Shown here in pieces: positions 32,972 through 41,357 of a stretch of 64,000 nt of DNA; within the stretch, counting starts at the first letter, position 1; each line of letters starts with the position of its first letter. This stretch comes from Actinomadura sp. DC4. Lineage in GTDB: Bacteria; Actinomycetota; Actinomycetes; Streptosporangiales; Streptosporangiaceae. The notes under the pieces were generated by a model that made no database searches, was not told where the DNA came from, and was given only the letters and a program-made list of their open reading frames with translations. The stretch is taken from contig NZ_JAUEQY010000010.1 in NCBI RefSeq assembly GCF_030406325.1, forward strand, positions 62,001 to 126,000, given 5' to 3'. A program made the position numbers and the translations under genes.

Positions 32972-33747
32972 CGGTTCCGGAGGATGGCGGCGGAGGCCTC
33001 GTCGGCCGGCAGGAACGCCTCCAGGCGCAGCTCCGAGAGCGTGACGTCCACCGCGGTCGCGAACGAGGTCAGCGTGGTGATCAGCCGGAGCTCGCCCTCC
33101 GCGCACCGCAGGCGCAGGGGCACCGCGAAACCGATGTGGTCGGGCCCGGACGGCATCGGCGGGACGTAGCCCCGCAGCTCGGCGATGAACGCCTCCAGCC
33201 GGTCGTCCGGGCTGCGGACCGCCTGGGAGCGGAGGCTCTCGACGATGTGCCGCCCCCACTCGGCGAGGTTCTCGACGCGCCGCGCCATGCCGTCCGGGTG
33301 CAGCGCGAGACGGAGCACGTTGACCGGCGGCCGCAGCAGGTGTGCGGCGGCGCCCTCGGTGAGCACCTCGATCGCGGCGTTGGCGGCGACCAGCTCGCCG
33401 TACGGCCGCACGACCGCCGCCGGGTAGGGCAGGTGGCCGTCGAGGATGCGGTCGATCGCCTCCCGTACGGGCGCCAGCTCCGGGGCGTCGAGCCGGGACT
33501 CGGCGAACACCGGGGCGTACCCGGCGGTGAGCAGGAGGGCGTTGCGCTCGCGCAGGGACAGCTCCAGCGACTCGGCGAGGCGCAGGACGATGCCCCGGCC
33601 GGGGCGCGACCGGCCCTGCTCGATGTAGCTGAGGTGCCGCTGCGTCGTCCCGGCCCGCACGGCGAGCTCGAGCTGGCTCCAGCGCCGCGACGCGCGCCAT
33701 CGCCGCAGCTCGGCGGCGAACCGGCTGTCCTGCGTCACCATGACCAT
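32968..33747 (-). CDS. XRE-family regulator with MmyB-like ligand-binding domain
   Basis: A 259-residue regulator: N-terminal helix-turn-helix (residues 10-65, RRWSQLELAVRAGTTQRHLSYIEQGRSRPG) and a C-terminal PAS-like MmyB domain (about 90-255), a family thought to bind fatty acids or acyl compounds. It is divergent from a cupin gene 78 bases away, which is a likely target besides itself. Many such regulators control a neighbouring dehydrogenase or detoxification gene. Confidence 0.85.
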   Translation of the reverse strand: MVMVTQDSRFAAELRRWRASRRWSQLELAVRAGTTQRHLSYIEQGRSRPGRGIVLRLAESLELSLRERNALLLTAGYAPVFAESRLDAPELAPVREAIDRILDGHLPYPAAVVRPYGELVAANAAIEVLTEGAAAHLLRPPVNVLRLALHPDGMARRVENLAEWGRHIVESLRSQAVRSPDDRLEAFIAELRGYVPPMPSGPDHIGFAVPLRLRCAEGELRLITTLTSFATAVDVTLSELRLEAFLPADEASAAILRNR

Positions 33748-33825
33748 GCTCCAGTCCTACCGGGCCGGCGCGACGCCCGTCGATTCCCTCGGCGGTATTG
33801 CCGGCGGCCCGCGCCCCTCCCGAAC

Positions 33826-34227
33826 ATGACCGTCATGTCAGATCTGAAGCTTTACACGAGGGTCGTCCGGACCGGCGACGGCGGATCCCGGTTCGAGGAC
33901 GGCGCGCTGCCGTTGACCGAGCGGCGGATCGCCGACGGTGTGCCGCCGATGTTCACCGGAGGCCTGTCCGCCTCGGCGGCCGTGACGTTCCTCCGGAGTG
34001 CGGACTTCGACAGCGACCCGCACCCCGCGCCGCGGGAGCAGTGGGTCGTGATGGTGCGCGGTGCGATCGAGGTCGAGGTAAGCGACGGTGAACGGCGCCG
34101 GTTCGGCCCCGGTGACCTGGTGTTCGTGTCCGACACGACCGGGCGCGGGCACGTCACCGCCGCGATCGGAGAGCCCCCGTTCGAGGCGCTGTTCGTACCG
34201 GCACCGTGCCCTTCCGGCGTCGATTGA
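33826..34227 (+). CDS. Small cupin protein
   Basis: A 133-residue single-domain cupin. REQWVVMVRGAIEVEVSDGERRRFGPGDLVFVSDTTGRGH holds the second half of the barrel; the expected metal ligands are partly present (HPAPREQ and a final GH). It may be an enzyme or a small-molecule sensor. No ribosome site is visible, so it may be leaderless; ATG 33835 is an alternative start. It is divergent from the MmyB-like regulator. Confidence 0.7.
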   Translation: MTVMSDLKLYTRVVRTGDGGSRFEDGALPLTERRIADGVPPMFTGGLSASAAVTFLRSADFDSDPHPAPREQWVVMVRGAIEVEVSDGERRRFGPGDLVFVSDTTGRGHVTAAIGEPPFEALFVPAPCPSGVD

Positions 34228-34280
34228 AGCGGTACTTAACGGGGTAATAATCGAATAGACGTTCGAAGAAGGGTGCGGTC

Positions 34281-34532
34281 ATGAAGGGCGACAGGGTCGA
34301 AATCATGATCGATGCCGGCGAGGCGACGCGGACGTACGAGGTGACGGCCACACGCGCGGGGCGGCGGGTCGAGGTCGTCACCCGGCGCGGCGTCGTCGAG
34401 GTGACCGAGGTGACTCGCACGGGCACCCCCGTACGCACCGCGCGCTTCATGGCCAGCCGGGTGCTGGCACTGGTCGAGCACCCGTTCAACGACCGCCGCG
34501 AACCGGCCGCGGCACCACCGGACGAGTCCTGA
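34281..34532 (+). CDS. Small hypothetical protein rich in beta strands
   Basis: An 83-residue protein: alternating Val/Thr/Arg strands (VEIMIDAGEATRTYEVTATRAGRRVEVV), a helix (FMASRVLALVEHPF) and a disordered acidic tail. No Cys, no signal peptide. A good ribosome site (AAGAAGGG) precedes the ATG. I do not recognise a family. It lies opposite the read-through of the isochorismatase remnant and ends just beside it. Confidence 0.6.
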   Translation: MKGDRVEIMIDAGEATRTYEVTATRAGRRVEVVTRRGVVEVTEVTRTGTPVRTARFMASRVLALVEHPFNDRREPAAAPPDES

Positions 34533-34550
34533 TCCGGCGAGCCGCCGCCA

Positions 34551-35023
34551 GCCTCCCAGCTCGCCGGTGAACGCCGCGGACGGCATCGGCTGGGAGAACA
34601 TCGGGAAGTCGTACTTCAGCGCGTTGTCGTGCTCCTCGACGGAGGTCGCGGCGAGGCAGTCGCTGAGCGTCACGACCCGATAGCCGTTCTCGTAGCCGGA
34701 GCGCATGGTCGACTCGATGCAGCAGTTGGTGAGGAACCCGCCCAGTGCGATGGTCGTGATGCCCTTGCTGCGCAGGATGAAGTCGAGGTTCGTGCTGGCG
34801 AAGGTGTCGAGACCGCGCTTGCCCTCGATCACGATGTCGCCGTCGGCCGGCGCGAGCTCGTCGATGATCGCCGCGCCCCACGAGCCCTTGACGAACGCGT
34901 TGCCGTCGACGACCCCCTTGAGGATGCCGTGCGGGCACCGAACGCGGGGTCGATCTCGCCCCAGGACACGATCGCCCGGTACCTGTCGGCTCCGTTGGCG
35001 GCGAAGGCCGGAACTCCATTCAA
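34551..35023 (-). pseudogene. Decayed isochorismatase-like hydrolase joined to a foreign 5' fragment
   Basis: Residues encoded by 34937-34551 read clearly as the C-terminal two thirds of an isochorismatase-fold cysteine hydrolase: GILKGVVDGNAFVKGSWGAA, GKRGLDTFASTNLDF, and GGFLTNCCIESTMR with the nucleophile Cys. The N-terminal strand with the catalytic Asp is missing. Upstream, in another frame (35023-34934), comes RYRAIVSWGEIDPAFG, which resembles the C-terminal domain of molybdopterin oxidoreductases, not isochorismatases. No stop follows the normal end of the hydrolase; the frame runs on into the neighbouring gene's antisense. This is best read as two gene remnants fused by a deletion. 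Confidence 0.7.
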
Positions 35024-35072
35024 CTGGCATCTGCCCGGCAGATCGACCCCCGGTCCTGGGAAGTGCGACGGG

Positions 35073-35981
35073 TCAGCGGGCGGGGCGGACCTGGATCATG
35101 CCGCTCTCCAGGATGCGGGTCTCGAACGCGGGCTGCCGGCCGGTGGCCGGGCCGTGGACGACGGTGCCGTCGCTGACCTGGAAGGTGCTCCCGTGCCACG
35201 GGCAGATCACGCAGATCTCGTCGTCCACGCGGACCATGCGGCCCTGGTGCAGTGGGCCGTCGAGGTGGGTGCAGCGGTCGGCGAGGACGTAGACGTCCTC
35301 GCCGTAGCGCAGGACGAACAGGCTGATGTAGCCGAGGCTGCGGTGCACCGGCCAGCCCTCGGGCAGCTCGTCCAGCGGGCACAGGTCGTGCCAGCCCAGC
35401 GGGCCGAGGTGGGTGATCGACTCGGCGTGGCTGGCGCCGGCGCCGAGGCGGAAGGCCAGGTGGCCGCCGAGGTAGGTGCCGCCGAAGAGGGCCACGAGGC
35501 CCGCGAGCCCCAGCGCTCTGCCCTGGCGGGTGCGCCCGCGGAGGCGGGCGAGCAGCGAACCGGCGAACAGACCGGTCGCCGCGATGGTGCCGACCGAGTG
35601 GACCACTCCGACGCGCTGCTGCTCGATGTGCAGCGAGGACCAGTCGGCGGCCCCGGTGAGGGCCACGGGCACCGCGCCCGCGAGGCCGGCGGCCAGCAGC
35701 ACCTGGGAGGCGCGGTCGGCGTCCGGCAGCAGGTCGAGGAGGACGGCGGCGGTCCAGCAGCCGACCGGGATGTCGGTGAGCGGTGGGTGGGCCGGATGGC
35801 CGAGCGGCACGCCGTGCAGGAGGTCCTTCAGCCGTCCGGGAGGCAGAAACCGGAGCACGACTCCGGCGAGGCCTCGGGCCGGCCGGTCGAGCACGTGAGC
35901 GTGCTCGATGTCCTCGGCGACCTTGAGAGGGCGGGGGACGGTCAGGGACCTGGGGATCCTGCTCACCCGCTGCCGGTTCAC
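35073..35981 (-). CDS. DUF2231 membrane domain fused to a Rieske [2Fe-2S] domain
   Basis: A 302-residue protein. After a basic N-terminus come four membrane helices of the DUF2231 type (HPAHPPLTDIPVGCWTAAVLLDLL, about 64-87, through LGLAGLVALFGGTYLGGHLAF) and then a C-terminal Rieske domain with ligands CTHLDG and CPWHGS. It should be a membrane-tethered one-electron carrier; partners are unknown. GTG 35981 follows GAGGAGG. The frame extends upstream to 36191 without a ribosome site or conservation. Confidence 0.85.
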   Translation of the reverse strand: MNRQRVSRIPRSLTVPRPLKVAEDIEHAHVLDRPARGLAGVVLRFLPPGRLKDLLHGVPLGHPAHPPLTDIPVGCWTAAVLLDLLPDADRASQVLLAAGLAGAVPVALTGAADWSSLHIEQQRVGVVHSVGTIAATGLFAGSLLARLRGRTRQGRALGLAGLVALFGGTYLGGHLAFRLGAGASHAESITHLGPLGWHDLCPLDELPEGWPVHRSLGYISLFVLRYGEDVYVLADRCTHLDGPLHQGRMVRVDDEICVICPWHGSTFQVSDGTVVHGPATGRQPAFETRILESGMIQVRPAR

Positions 35982-36248
35982 CGCACCTCCTCGGATGGCT
36001 CTGCTTTGGACACTAGCCTGCCGCGCCGCGGGCCCACCATACGGGGGTGGCGCCCACAACGATTTTCTACCGTGCGCCGGGCAACGGCGAAGACAATTTT
36101 CGGCATCACGCGAGGTTCCACGAGACGACATCGGTGAAACACGCCAATGCGGCCGTATCGCGTCACCTGACGGGTCTCGCGCCTCTATCATCCCTCGTTT
36201 ATCTTTAAAGGGTCCACGAGTGAATCACCGGCACCCGGGGTGGTTGCG

Positions 36249-36470
36249 ATGCGACGGCTCGAGGCCGAGTTCCCCGGCTGGCGATTGTGGATCAGTGACA
36301 CCGGGCGATGGTGGGCCTTTCGCACCTCGGCCTGCGCACTCACGATCGAGCAGCTGAGAGCGGGCTGCCGCCTCATCGTCCAGGCCGACACCGCCGAGGC
36401 GCTCCACTCCGCCATCACGGCCGAGATCGAAGCCGAGCGGCGAACCTCCGAGGCCCGGCGCGCATCCTGA
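36249..36470 (+). CDS. Small conserved hypothetical protein
   Basis: A 73-residue soluble protein, MRRLEAEFPGWRLWISDTGRW then WAFRTSACALT and a long helix with an Arg/Glu-rich end. Proteins with this PGW-x-(L/I)W-x5-RWWA pattern are common in Streptosporangiales and often occur in several copies per genome; function unknown. GTG 36240 is an alternative start. A modest hairpin (CGTCCG-(7)-CGGACG near 36485-36503) may terminate it. Confidence 0.6.
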   Translation: MRRLEAEFPGWRLWISDTGRWWAFRTSACALTIEQLRAGCRLIVQADTAEALHSAITAEIEAERRTSEARRAS

Positions 36471-36511
36471 CCGCGCAGTGAAGTCGTCCGAACTCACCGG
36501 ACGAAAGTGGC

Positions 36512-36572
36512 GGAACCGGAGTTACCTTGGAGTCAAGGGCCATACGCCAGTCGATGGCGCATGCGCCATCGA
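36512..36572 (+). promoter_or_regulatory. NfeD-SPFH operon control region with 22-bp perfect palindrome
   Basis: GGAAC at 36512-36516 resembles the -35 of stress ECF promoters, followed by CCTTG-GAGT-CAAGG (36525-36538). A perfect 22-base palindrome occupies 36551-36572, ending where the nfeD ribosome site begins. As RNA it would fold into a hairpin next to that site. Confidence 0.55.
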
Positions 36573-36583
36573 AGGAGAGCGCC

Positions 36584-37036
36584 ATGTCGGCGTGGGTCGT
36601 CTGGCTGGTCATCGCCGCCGTCCTCGGGATCGCCGAGGTGACCACACTGACGCTCGCGCTCGGGCTGCTCGCGATCGGTGCGCTCGCCGGCGGCCTGACC
36701 GGGGCGCTGGGTCTTCCCTTGGCCGTTCAGCTGATCGTCTTCGGCGTCACCTCGGCCGCCGGTCTCGTCGTCATCCGCCCGCTCGCCGTACGGCACCTCC
36801 GGCAGCCCCCGCTGCTGCGCAGCGGGACCGCCGCGCTGGTCGGGCGCGAGGCGCTGGCCCTGACCGAGGTCACCCGTCACTCGGGCCGGGTCCGCATCGG
36901 CGGCGAGGAGTGGACCGCACGGCCGTACGACCCCGGCGTCGTCATCCCTCAGGGGGCGGATGTGGACGTCCTGGCGATCGAAGGCGTCACCGCCCTCGTG
37001 CATCCACGGGAGGACTCATGGCCGAATTCGCCATAG
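36584..37036 (+). CDS. NfeD-family membrane protein
   Basis: A 150-residue protein: three to four membrane helices (WVVWLVIAAVLGIAEVTTLT, ALGLLAIGALAGGLTGALGL, QLIVFGVTSAAGLVVI) and a C-terminal OB-fold NfeDC domain (about 85-145, ALVGREALALTEV ... GEEWTARPYD). NfeD proteins pair with SPFH proteins and help organise membrane microdomains or protein quality control. ATG follows GAAGGAG. It overlaps the SPFH gene by 19 bases, so they are translated together. Confidence 0.88.
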   Translation: MSAWVVWLVIAAVLGIAEVTTLTLALGLLAIGALAGGLTGALGLPLAVQLIVFGVTSAAGLVVIRPLAVRHLRQPPLLRSGTAALVGREALALTEVTRHSGRVRIGGEEWTARPYDPGVVIPQGADVDVLAIEGVTALVHPREDSWPNSP

Positions 37037-38004
37037 CGAGCCTGATCGCACTGATCGTCGCGCTGCTCATGGTGGGCGCGGTGGTGCTGCGATCCGTCTG
37101 GATCGTGCCCCAGGCCCGCGCCCGCAACGTCGAGCGTCTCGGGCGCTACCGCAAGACCCTCCAGCCGGGAATGAACTTCATCATCCCGTTCGTGGACAAG
37201 GTCAAACCGCTGATCGACCTGCGCGAGCAGGTGGTGGCGTTCCAGGACCAGTCGGTGATCACCGAGGACAACCTCGTCGTGCACATCGACACGGTGCTGT
37301 TCTTCCAGGTGACCGACCCGCGCGCGGCCGACTACGAGATCGTCGACTACATCAAGGCGATCGAGCAGCTCACCGCCACCCAGCTGCGCAACGTGATCGG
37401 CACCCTCGATCTGGAGGCGAGCCTGTCCTCGCGCGACCGGATCAACACCGCGCTGCGCGGCGTGCTCGACGACGCCTCCGGCAAGTGGGGCATCCGGGTG
37501 ACGCGCGTGGAGATCAAGGCGATCGAGCCGCCGCAGTCGATCAAGGACGCGATGGAGAAGCAGATGCGCGCCGAACGGGAGAAGCGCGCCACGATCCTGC
37601 AGGCCGAGGGCATACGCCAGGCGAAGATCCTCACCGCGGAGGGAGAGAAGCAGGGGTCCATCCTGGAGGCCGAGGGCGCGCGGCAGTCCGCGATTCTGCG
37701 GTCGCAGGGTGAGGCGCAGGCCATCGAGCAGGTCTTCACCTCGATCCACCGCAACGATCCCGACCCGAAGCTGCTCGCCTATCAGTACCTCCAGACGCTG
37801 CCGGAGCTCGCCAAGGGTGAGGGCAACACGTTCTGGGTGATCCCCAGCGAGGTGACCTCGGCCCTGCGGTCGGTCACCCAGGCGTTCGCCGGAGAAAAGC
37901 CGTCGCCGGCCCGGCCGCCGGAGGAGCGGCCCGCGCCCGACGCCCTGCCGGAGGGGCACACGCCGCCGTACGAGCTGCCGCCGAGCGACGCCCGCGCGTC
38001 CTGA
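37018..38004 (+). CDS. SPFH/band-7 (stomatin-like) protein
   Basis: A 328-residue protein with one N-terminal membrane helix (about 5-27), an SPFH domain (about 28-190; RLGRYRKTLQPGMNFIIPFVD), a coiled-coil of Glu/Ala/Lys heptads (about 185-240; ILQAEGIRQAKILTAEGEKQ), and a Pro-rich tail (about 285-328). It is a stomatin/QmcA-type scaffold that oligomerises on the membrane and partners with the NfeD protein encoded just upstream. It ends in a strong terminator. Confidence 0.92.
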   Translation: MAEFAIASLIALIVALLMVGAVVLRSVWIVPQARARNVERLGRYRKTLQPGMNFIIPFVDKVKPLIDLREQVVAFQDQSVITEDNLVVHIDTVLFFQVTDPRAADYEIVDYIKAIEQLTATQLRNVIGTLDLEASLSSRDRINTALRGVLDDASGKWGIRVTRVEIKAIEPPQSIKDAMEKQMRAEREKRATILQAEGIRQAKILTAEGEKQGSILEAEGARQSAILRSQGEAQAIEQVFTSIHRNDPDPKLLAYQYLQTLPELAKGEGNTFWVIPSEVTSALRSVTQAFAGEKPSPARPPEERPAPDALPEGHTPPYELPPSDARAS

Positions 38005-38015
38005 GACGAAAAGAA

Positions 38016-38042
38016 GGGCGGCCCGCGGTGCACGGGCCGCCC
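38016..38042. terminator. Terminator between convergent SPFH and catalase genes
   Basis: A perfect 10-base GC stem (38016-38025 with 38033-38042) and a 7-base loop, preceded by A-rich and followed by CTCTCCC sequence. It lies between two convergent genes and could serve both. Confidence 0.85.
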
Positions 38043-38064
38043 CTCTCCCGGGGGGTGGGGGAGC

Positions 38065-39522
38065 TCAGCTCCCGCTCACGTCCAGCCCGGCGGCGACGTC
38101 GTCGCCCAGGTCCTTGGAGATGTTGCGCCAGTACTCCACGACGCGCGTCTTCATCGCGGAGGTGACCTCCGGGCGGGACGCGTGGCCGACGATGTTGCCC
38201 GTGAGGTTGGCGCGGTCGGTCTCGGACAGGACGCCCTCATACAGCGCGCGCGGCTGGCCGTAGTCGTCGTCCTCGGAGTGCAGCGTGTACGCGGCCCGTA
38301 CGATCTCACCGGTCACGCCGTAGCTCTCGCTCTCGTACAGCGACGGCTCGGCCTCCGGGCCGCCGACGGAGTTCGGCGCGTACACCGGGTCGCCGTAGTT
38401 CTCGTACCGCATGGCGCCGTCCTTGTTGTAGGAGTGGACGGGCACCTTCGGGCGGTTGACCGGGAGCTGGAGGTAGTTGGGGCCGATGCGGTAGCGATGG
38501 GTGTCGGGGTAGGAGAACAGCCGGCCCTGCAGCATCTTGTCCGGGCTCGCGGCGATGCCGGGCACCATGTTGGCGGGCTCGAACGCGGCCTGCTCGATCT
38601 GGGCGAAGTAGTCGTCGGGGTTGCGGTTGAGGGTGAACCTGCCGATGTTGATCGGCGGATAGTCGCCGTGGGGCCAGACCTTGGTCAGGTCGAACGGGTT
38701 GAAGCGGTAGTCCGCGGCGTCCTCGAACGGCATGACCTGGATCTGCACGGTCCAGGACGGGTGCTCGCCCGCGCTGATGGCGTAGCTCAGGTCGCGGATG
38801 TGGAAGTCGCGGTCGAGGGCGGTCTGCTCGCCGGCCTCGGCGTCGGTGAAGTTCTTGATGCCCTGGTCGGTCTTGAAGTGGTATTTCACCCAGAACTTCT
38901 CGCCGGCGGCGTTGACCCACATGAAGGTGTGGCTGCCGTAGCCGTTCATGTGCCGCCAGGAGTACGGCGTGCCGCGGTCCGACATCAGGAAGGTCACCTG
39001 GTGCGCGGACTCGGTGCGCAGGGTCCAGAAGTCCCACTGCATGTTGTGGTCGTGCAGGTGGTTGTCGGACCGGCGCTTCTGCGAGTGGATGAAGTCGGAG
39101 AACTTGCTCGGGTCGCGGATGAAGAAGACCGGCGTGTTGTTCCCGACGAGGTCGTAGTTGCCGTCCTCGGTGTAGAACTTCATCGCGAAGCCGCGGGGGT
39201 CGCGCACGGTGTCGGGGAAGCCGAGCTCCCCGGCGACGGAGGAGAACCTCAGGAGCAGGTCGGTACGGGCACCCTTCTGGAAGAGCTTCGCCTTCGTGAA
39301 CTGGCTGACGTCCTCGGTGATCTCCATGAACCCGAAGGCGCCACCGCCCTTGGCGTGGACGACGCGCTCGGGCACGCGCTCGCGGTTGAACTGCGCCATC
39401 TTCTGGATCAGATAGTGATCCTGGAGCAGCAGTGGTCCGTTCGGCCCGACCGAGAGCGAGTCGTGATCACTGGGCGCCGGGATGCCGGCGTCAGTGGTGG
39501 TGATGGGCCTTACGTCAGTCAT
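38065..39522 (-). CDS. katA: Monofunctional heme catalase, small-subunit type
   Basis: Dismutates hydrogen peroxide in the cytoplasm. The 485 residues include the distal His in RVVHAKGGGAFGFME (His56), the Asn motif DLVGNNTPVFFIRDP, and the proximal heme Tyr in RLFSYPDTHRYRIGPNY. It lacks the flavodoxin-like extension of large catalases. ATG 39522 follows AAGGAGGA; the 602-residue open frame begins upstream only as a shadow of the regulator gene. A Fur-family repressor lies 13 bases upstream on the same strand, as in the Streptomyces catR-catA arrangement. Confidence 0.95.
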   Translation of the reverse strand: MTDVRPITTTDAGIPAPSDHDSLSVGPNGPLLLQDHYLIQKMAQFNRERVPERVVHAKGGGAFGFMEITEDVSQFTKAKLFQKGARTDLLLRFSSVAGELGFPDTVRDPRGFAMKFYTEDGNYDLVGNNTPVFFIRDPSKFSDFIHSQKRRSDNHLHDHNMQWDFWTLRTESAHQVTFLMSDRGTPYSWRHMNGYGSHTFMWVNAAGEKFWVKYHFKTDQGIKNFTDAEAGEQTALDRDFHIRDLSYAISAGEHPSWTVQIQVMPFEDAADYRFNPFDLTKVWPHGDYPPINIGRFTLNRNPDDYFAQIEQAAFEPANMVPGIAASPDKMLQGRLFSYPDTHRYRIGPNYLQLPVNRPKVPVHSYNKDGAMRYENYGDPVYAPNSVGGPEAEPSLYESESYGVTGEIVRAAYTLHSEDDDYGQPRALYEGVLSETDRANLTGNIVGHASRPEVTSAMKTRVVEYWRNISKDLGDDVAAGLDVSGS

Positions 39523-39535
39523 GCGAAGTTCCTCC

Positions 39536-39979
39536 TTATGGACCCCGACGGCAGTCGGGGCAGAATCCCCAGAAGGTGACGTCCGCCTCGTCCACCAGGT
39601 AGCCCGCGTCGTCGGCGGGTTCGAGGCACGGCGCCTCGCCCACCGCGCACTCGACGTCGGTGAGGCGGCCGCACTCTCGGCAGACGAGGTGATGGTGGTT
39701 GTCACCGACCCGGCACTCGAAACGAGCCGGGCTTCCCGCAGGCTCGATCCGCCGTACGAGGCCCGCCGCGGTGAACGCGTGCAGCGCCTCATAGACGGCC
39801 TGGAACGACACGTGACCGAGGCGGTCGCGCACCTGCGAGGTGACCGTGTCGACGTCGAGATGATCGCCGGCACGGACTGAATCGAGGATGGCGAGCCGGG
39901 CGGCCGTCACCCTGAGTCCCGCCGTGCGCAGCTGCGCGGCGGTGTCGTGCGGGTGTTCCGTGTCCTTCACCCCACCCAC
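39536..39979 (-). CDS. Fur-family peroxide-responsive repressor (CatR/FurA-like)
   Basis: A 147-residue Fur protein: winged helix (LRTAGLRVTAARLAILDSV, about 17-35), metal-binding CRVGDNHHHLVCRECGRL (about 89-106) and a second Cys pair CPDC near the end for structural zinc. In Streptomyces and mycobacteria the orthologous regulator senses peroxide through metal-catalysed oxidation and represses itself and the following catalase gene. Start may be GTG 39979 or GTG 39970. A short motif TTGAATGACTCAGG lies just upstream, but I cannot show that it is the operator. Confidence 0.88.
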   Translation of the reverse strand: MGGVKDTEHPHDTAAQLRTAGLRVTAARLAILDSVRAGDHLDVDTVTSQVRDRLGHVSFQAVYEALHAFTAAGLVRRIEPAGSPARFECRVGDNHHHLVCRECGRLTDVECAVGEAPCLEPADDAGYLVDEADVTFWGFCPDCRRGP

Positions 39980-40089
39980 GGTATGCGCCTAACCTGAGTC
40001 ATTCAAGGGAACGACCGATGTCCGTTTCAGGGCGGACGGGCGTTTCCGGGCACCGGGGACGTCGATGGGTCCGTGCAGGTCAGGGTCGC

Positions 40090-41244
40090 TCAGAGGGCGG
40101 CGACGAGCCGGGCGATCTCTTCCTCGGTGTTGTAGTAGTGCACCGAGGCGCGCACGCGCGGCGCCGGTGTGGCGCCCTCGTCATAGCGGTACGTCTGCTC
40201 GGACAGCCGCACGTTGATCTTCTTACGGGCCAGGGAGGCGACGATCTCCGCGGAGTCGTGGCCCTCACGGGTGAACGTCACGATTCCCGAGCGGCGGGCG
40301 CCCCGGTCGCGGACCACGACGCCGGGGACCTCGGCCAGCGCCTCGCGCAGCCGGGCGGCCAGCGCGGACACCCGGCGCTCGATCACGTCCAGCCCGATCT
40401 CCATGGCGTACTCGGCCGCCGCCGCCAGGCCGAGCTGGAGCGCGGCCGAGCGCTCGTAGCTCTCGAACCGCCGGGCGTCCTCGCGCAGCTCGTACGACTC
40501 CGGCCCGGTCCACTCCGCGCTGCGGTCGTCGATGAACGTCGGCGCGATCAGGTCCAGCACCGCCCGCCGTACGTAGAGGAACCCGATGCCCCGCGGCCCG
40601 CGCAGGAACTTGCGGCCCGTCGCCGACAGCAGGTCACAGCCGATCGCGTCCACGTCCACCGGGAGCTGGCCGACCGACTGGACGGCGTCGACGAGGTAGA
40701 GCGCCCCGGCCGCCCGCACGAGCCGGCCGATCTCCGCGACCGGGTTGACGAGCCCGTCATGGGTGGGAATGTGATTGACCGCGACGAGCCGTACGTCCGG
40801 CCCGAGCGTGGCGGACAGGGCGTCGAGGGAGACCTGGCCGTGCTCGTCGTCGGGGAGGACCTCGACCTTGATGCCGCGCTCGCGCGCGGCGTGCAGGAGG
40901 GCGAGGGCGTTGCTGCCGTACTCCCCGGCCGAGGTCAGGACGCGGTCGCCGGGCCGGAAGCGGATGCCGTAGAAGGCGGTGTCCCAGGCGCGGGTGGCGT
41001 TCTCGGTGATCGCGATCTCGCCGGGGCCGGCGTTGACGAGCCGGGCGAGAGAGTCGTACGCGCCGACCAGGCGATCCATCGCGGCGTCGGCCGCCTCGTA
41101 CCCGCCGATCAGGCCTTCGGTCTCCAGGTGCCCGCGCACCGTGTCCAGTACCGGCCGGGGCTGCAGGGCCGCACCCGCGTTGTTGAAGTGCGTGACCCGC
41201 GCGCACCCGGGCGTATCAGCACGGATCCGCGTTATGTCCAGCAC
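40090..41244 (-). CDS. Class V aminotransferase (PLP enzyme, cysteine-desulfurase fold)
   Basis: A 384-residue PLP enzyme: HFNNAGAALQPRPV near the N-terminus, AVNHIPTHDGLVNPVAEIG, VDAVQSVGQLPVD (PLP-binding Asp), and SATGRKFLRGPRGIGFLYV with the Schiff-base Lys. The Cys loop of true desulfurases is not evident. Related proteins include EgtE-type C-S lyases and kynureninase-like enzymes; no ergothioneine gene is adjacent, so the substrate is open. It is divergent from the CapA-like lipoprotein gene. Confidence 0.82.
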   Translation of the reverse strand: MLDITRIRADTPGCARVTHFNNAGAALQPRPVLDTVRGHLETEGLIGGYEAADAAMDRLVGAYDSLARLVNAGPGEIAITENATRAWDTAFYGIRFRPGDRVLTSAGEYGSNALALLHAARERGIKVEVLPDDEHGQVSLDALSATLGPDVRLVAVNHIPTHDGLVNPVAEIGRLVRAAGALYLVDAVQSVGQLPVDVDAIGCDLLSATGRKFLRGPRGIGFLYVRRAVLDLIAPTFIDDRSAEWTGPESYELREDARRFESYERSAALQLGLAAAAEYAMEIGLDVIERRVSALAARLREALAEVPGVVVRDRGARRSGIVTFTREGHDSAEIVASLARKKINVRLSEQTYRYDEGATPAPRVRASVHYYNTEEEIARLVAAL

Positions 41245-41357
41245 GTCGCCTCCCCGAGTGATCCACGCCCACCGTGAGAAACGCTACGGCTCAGAAGAGA
41301 GACGTCAAGGTCACGGGCGTGGCATTCTGTCCGATCTACCCCAAGGTGGTGAGTGCG

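Noticed and set aside
32842-33825. N-terminal extension of the cupin gene
   Set aside because: It is antisense to the XRE regulator, and its composition is low-complexity.
38182-39579. A 465-codon plus-strand frame of Val/Gly/Arg repeats
   Set aside because: Antisense to the catalase; composition reflects third-position bias.
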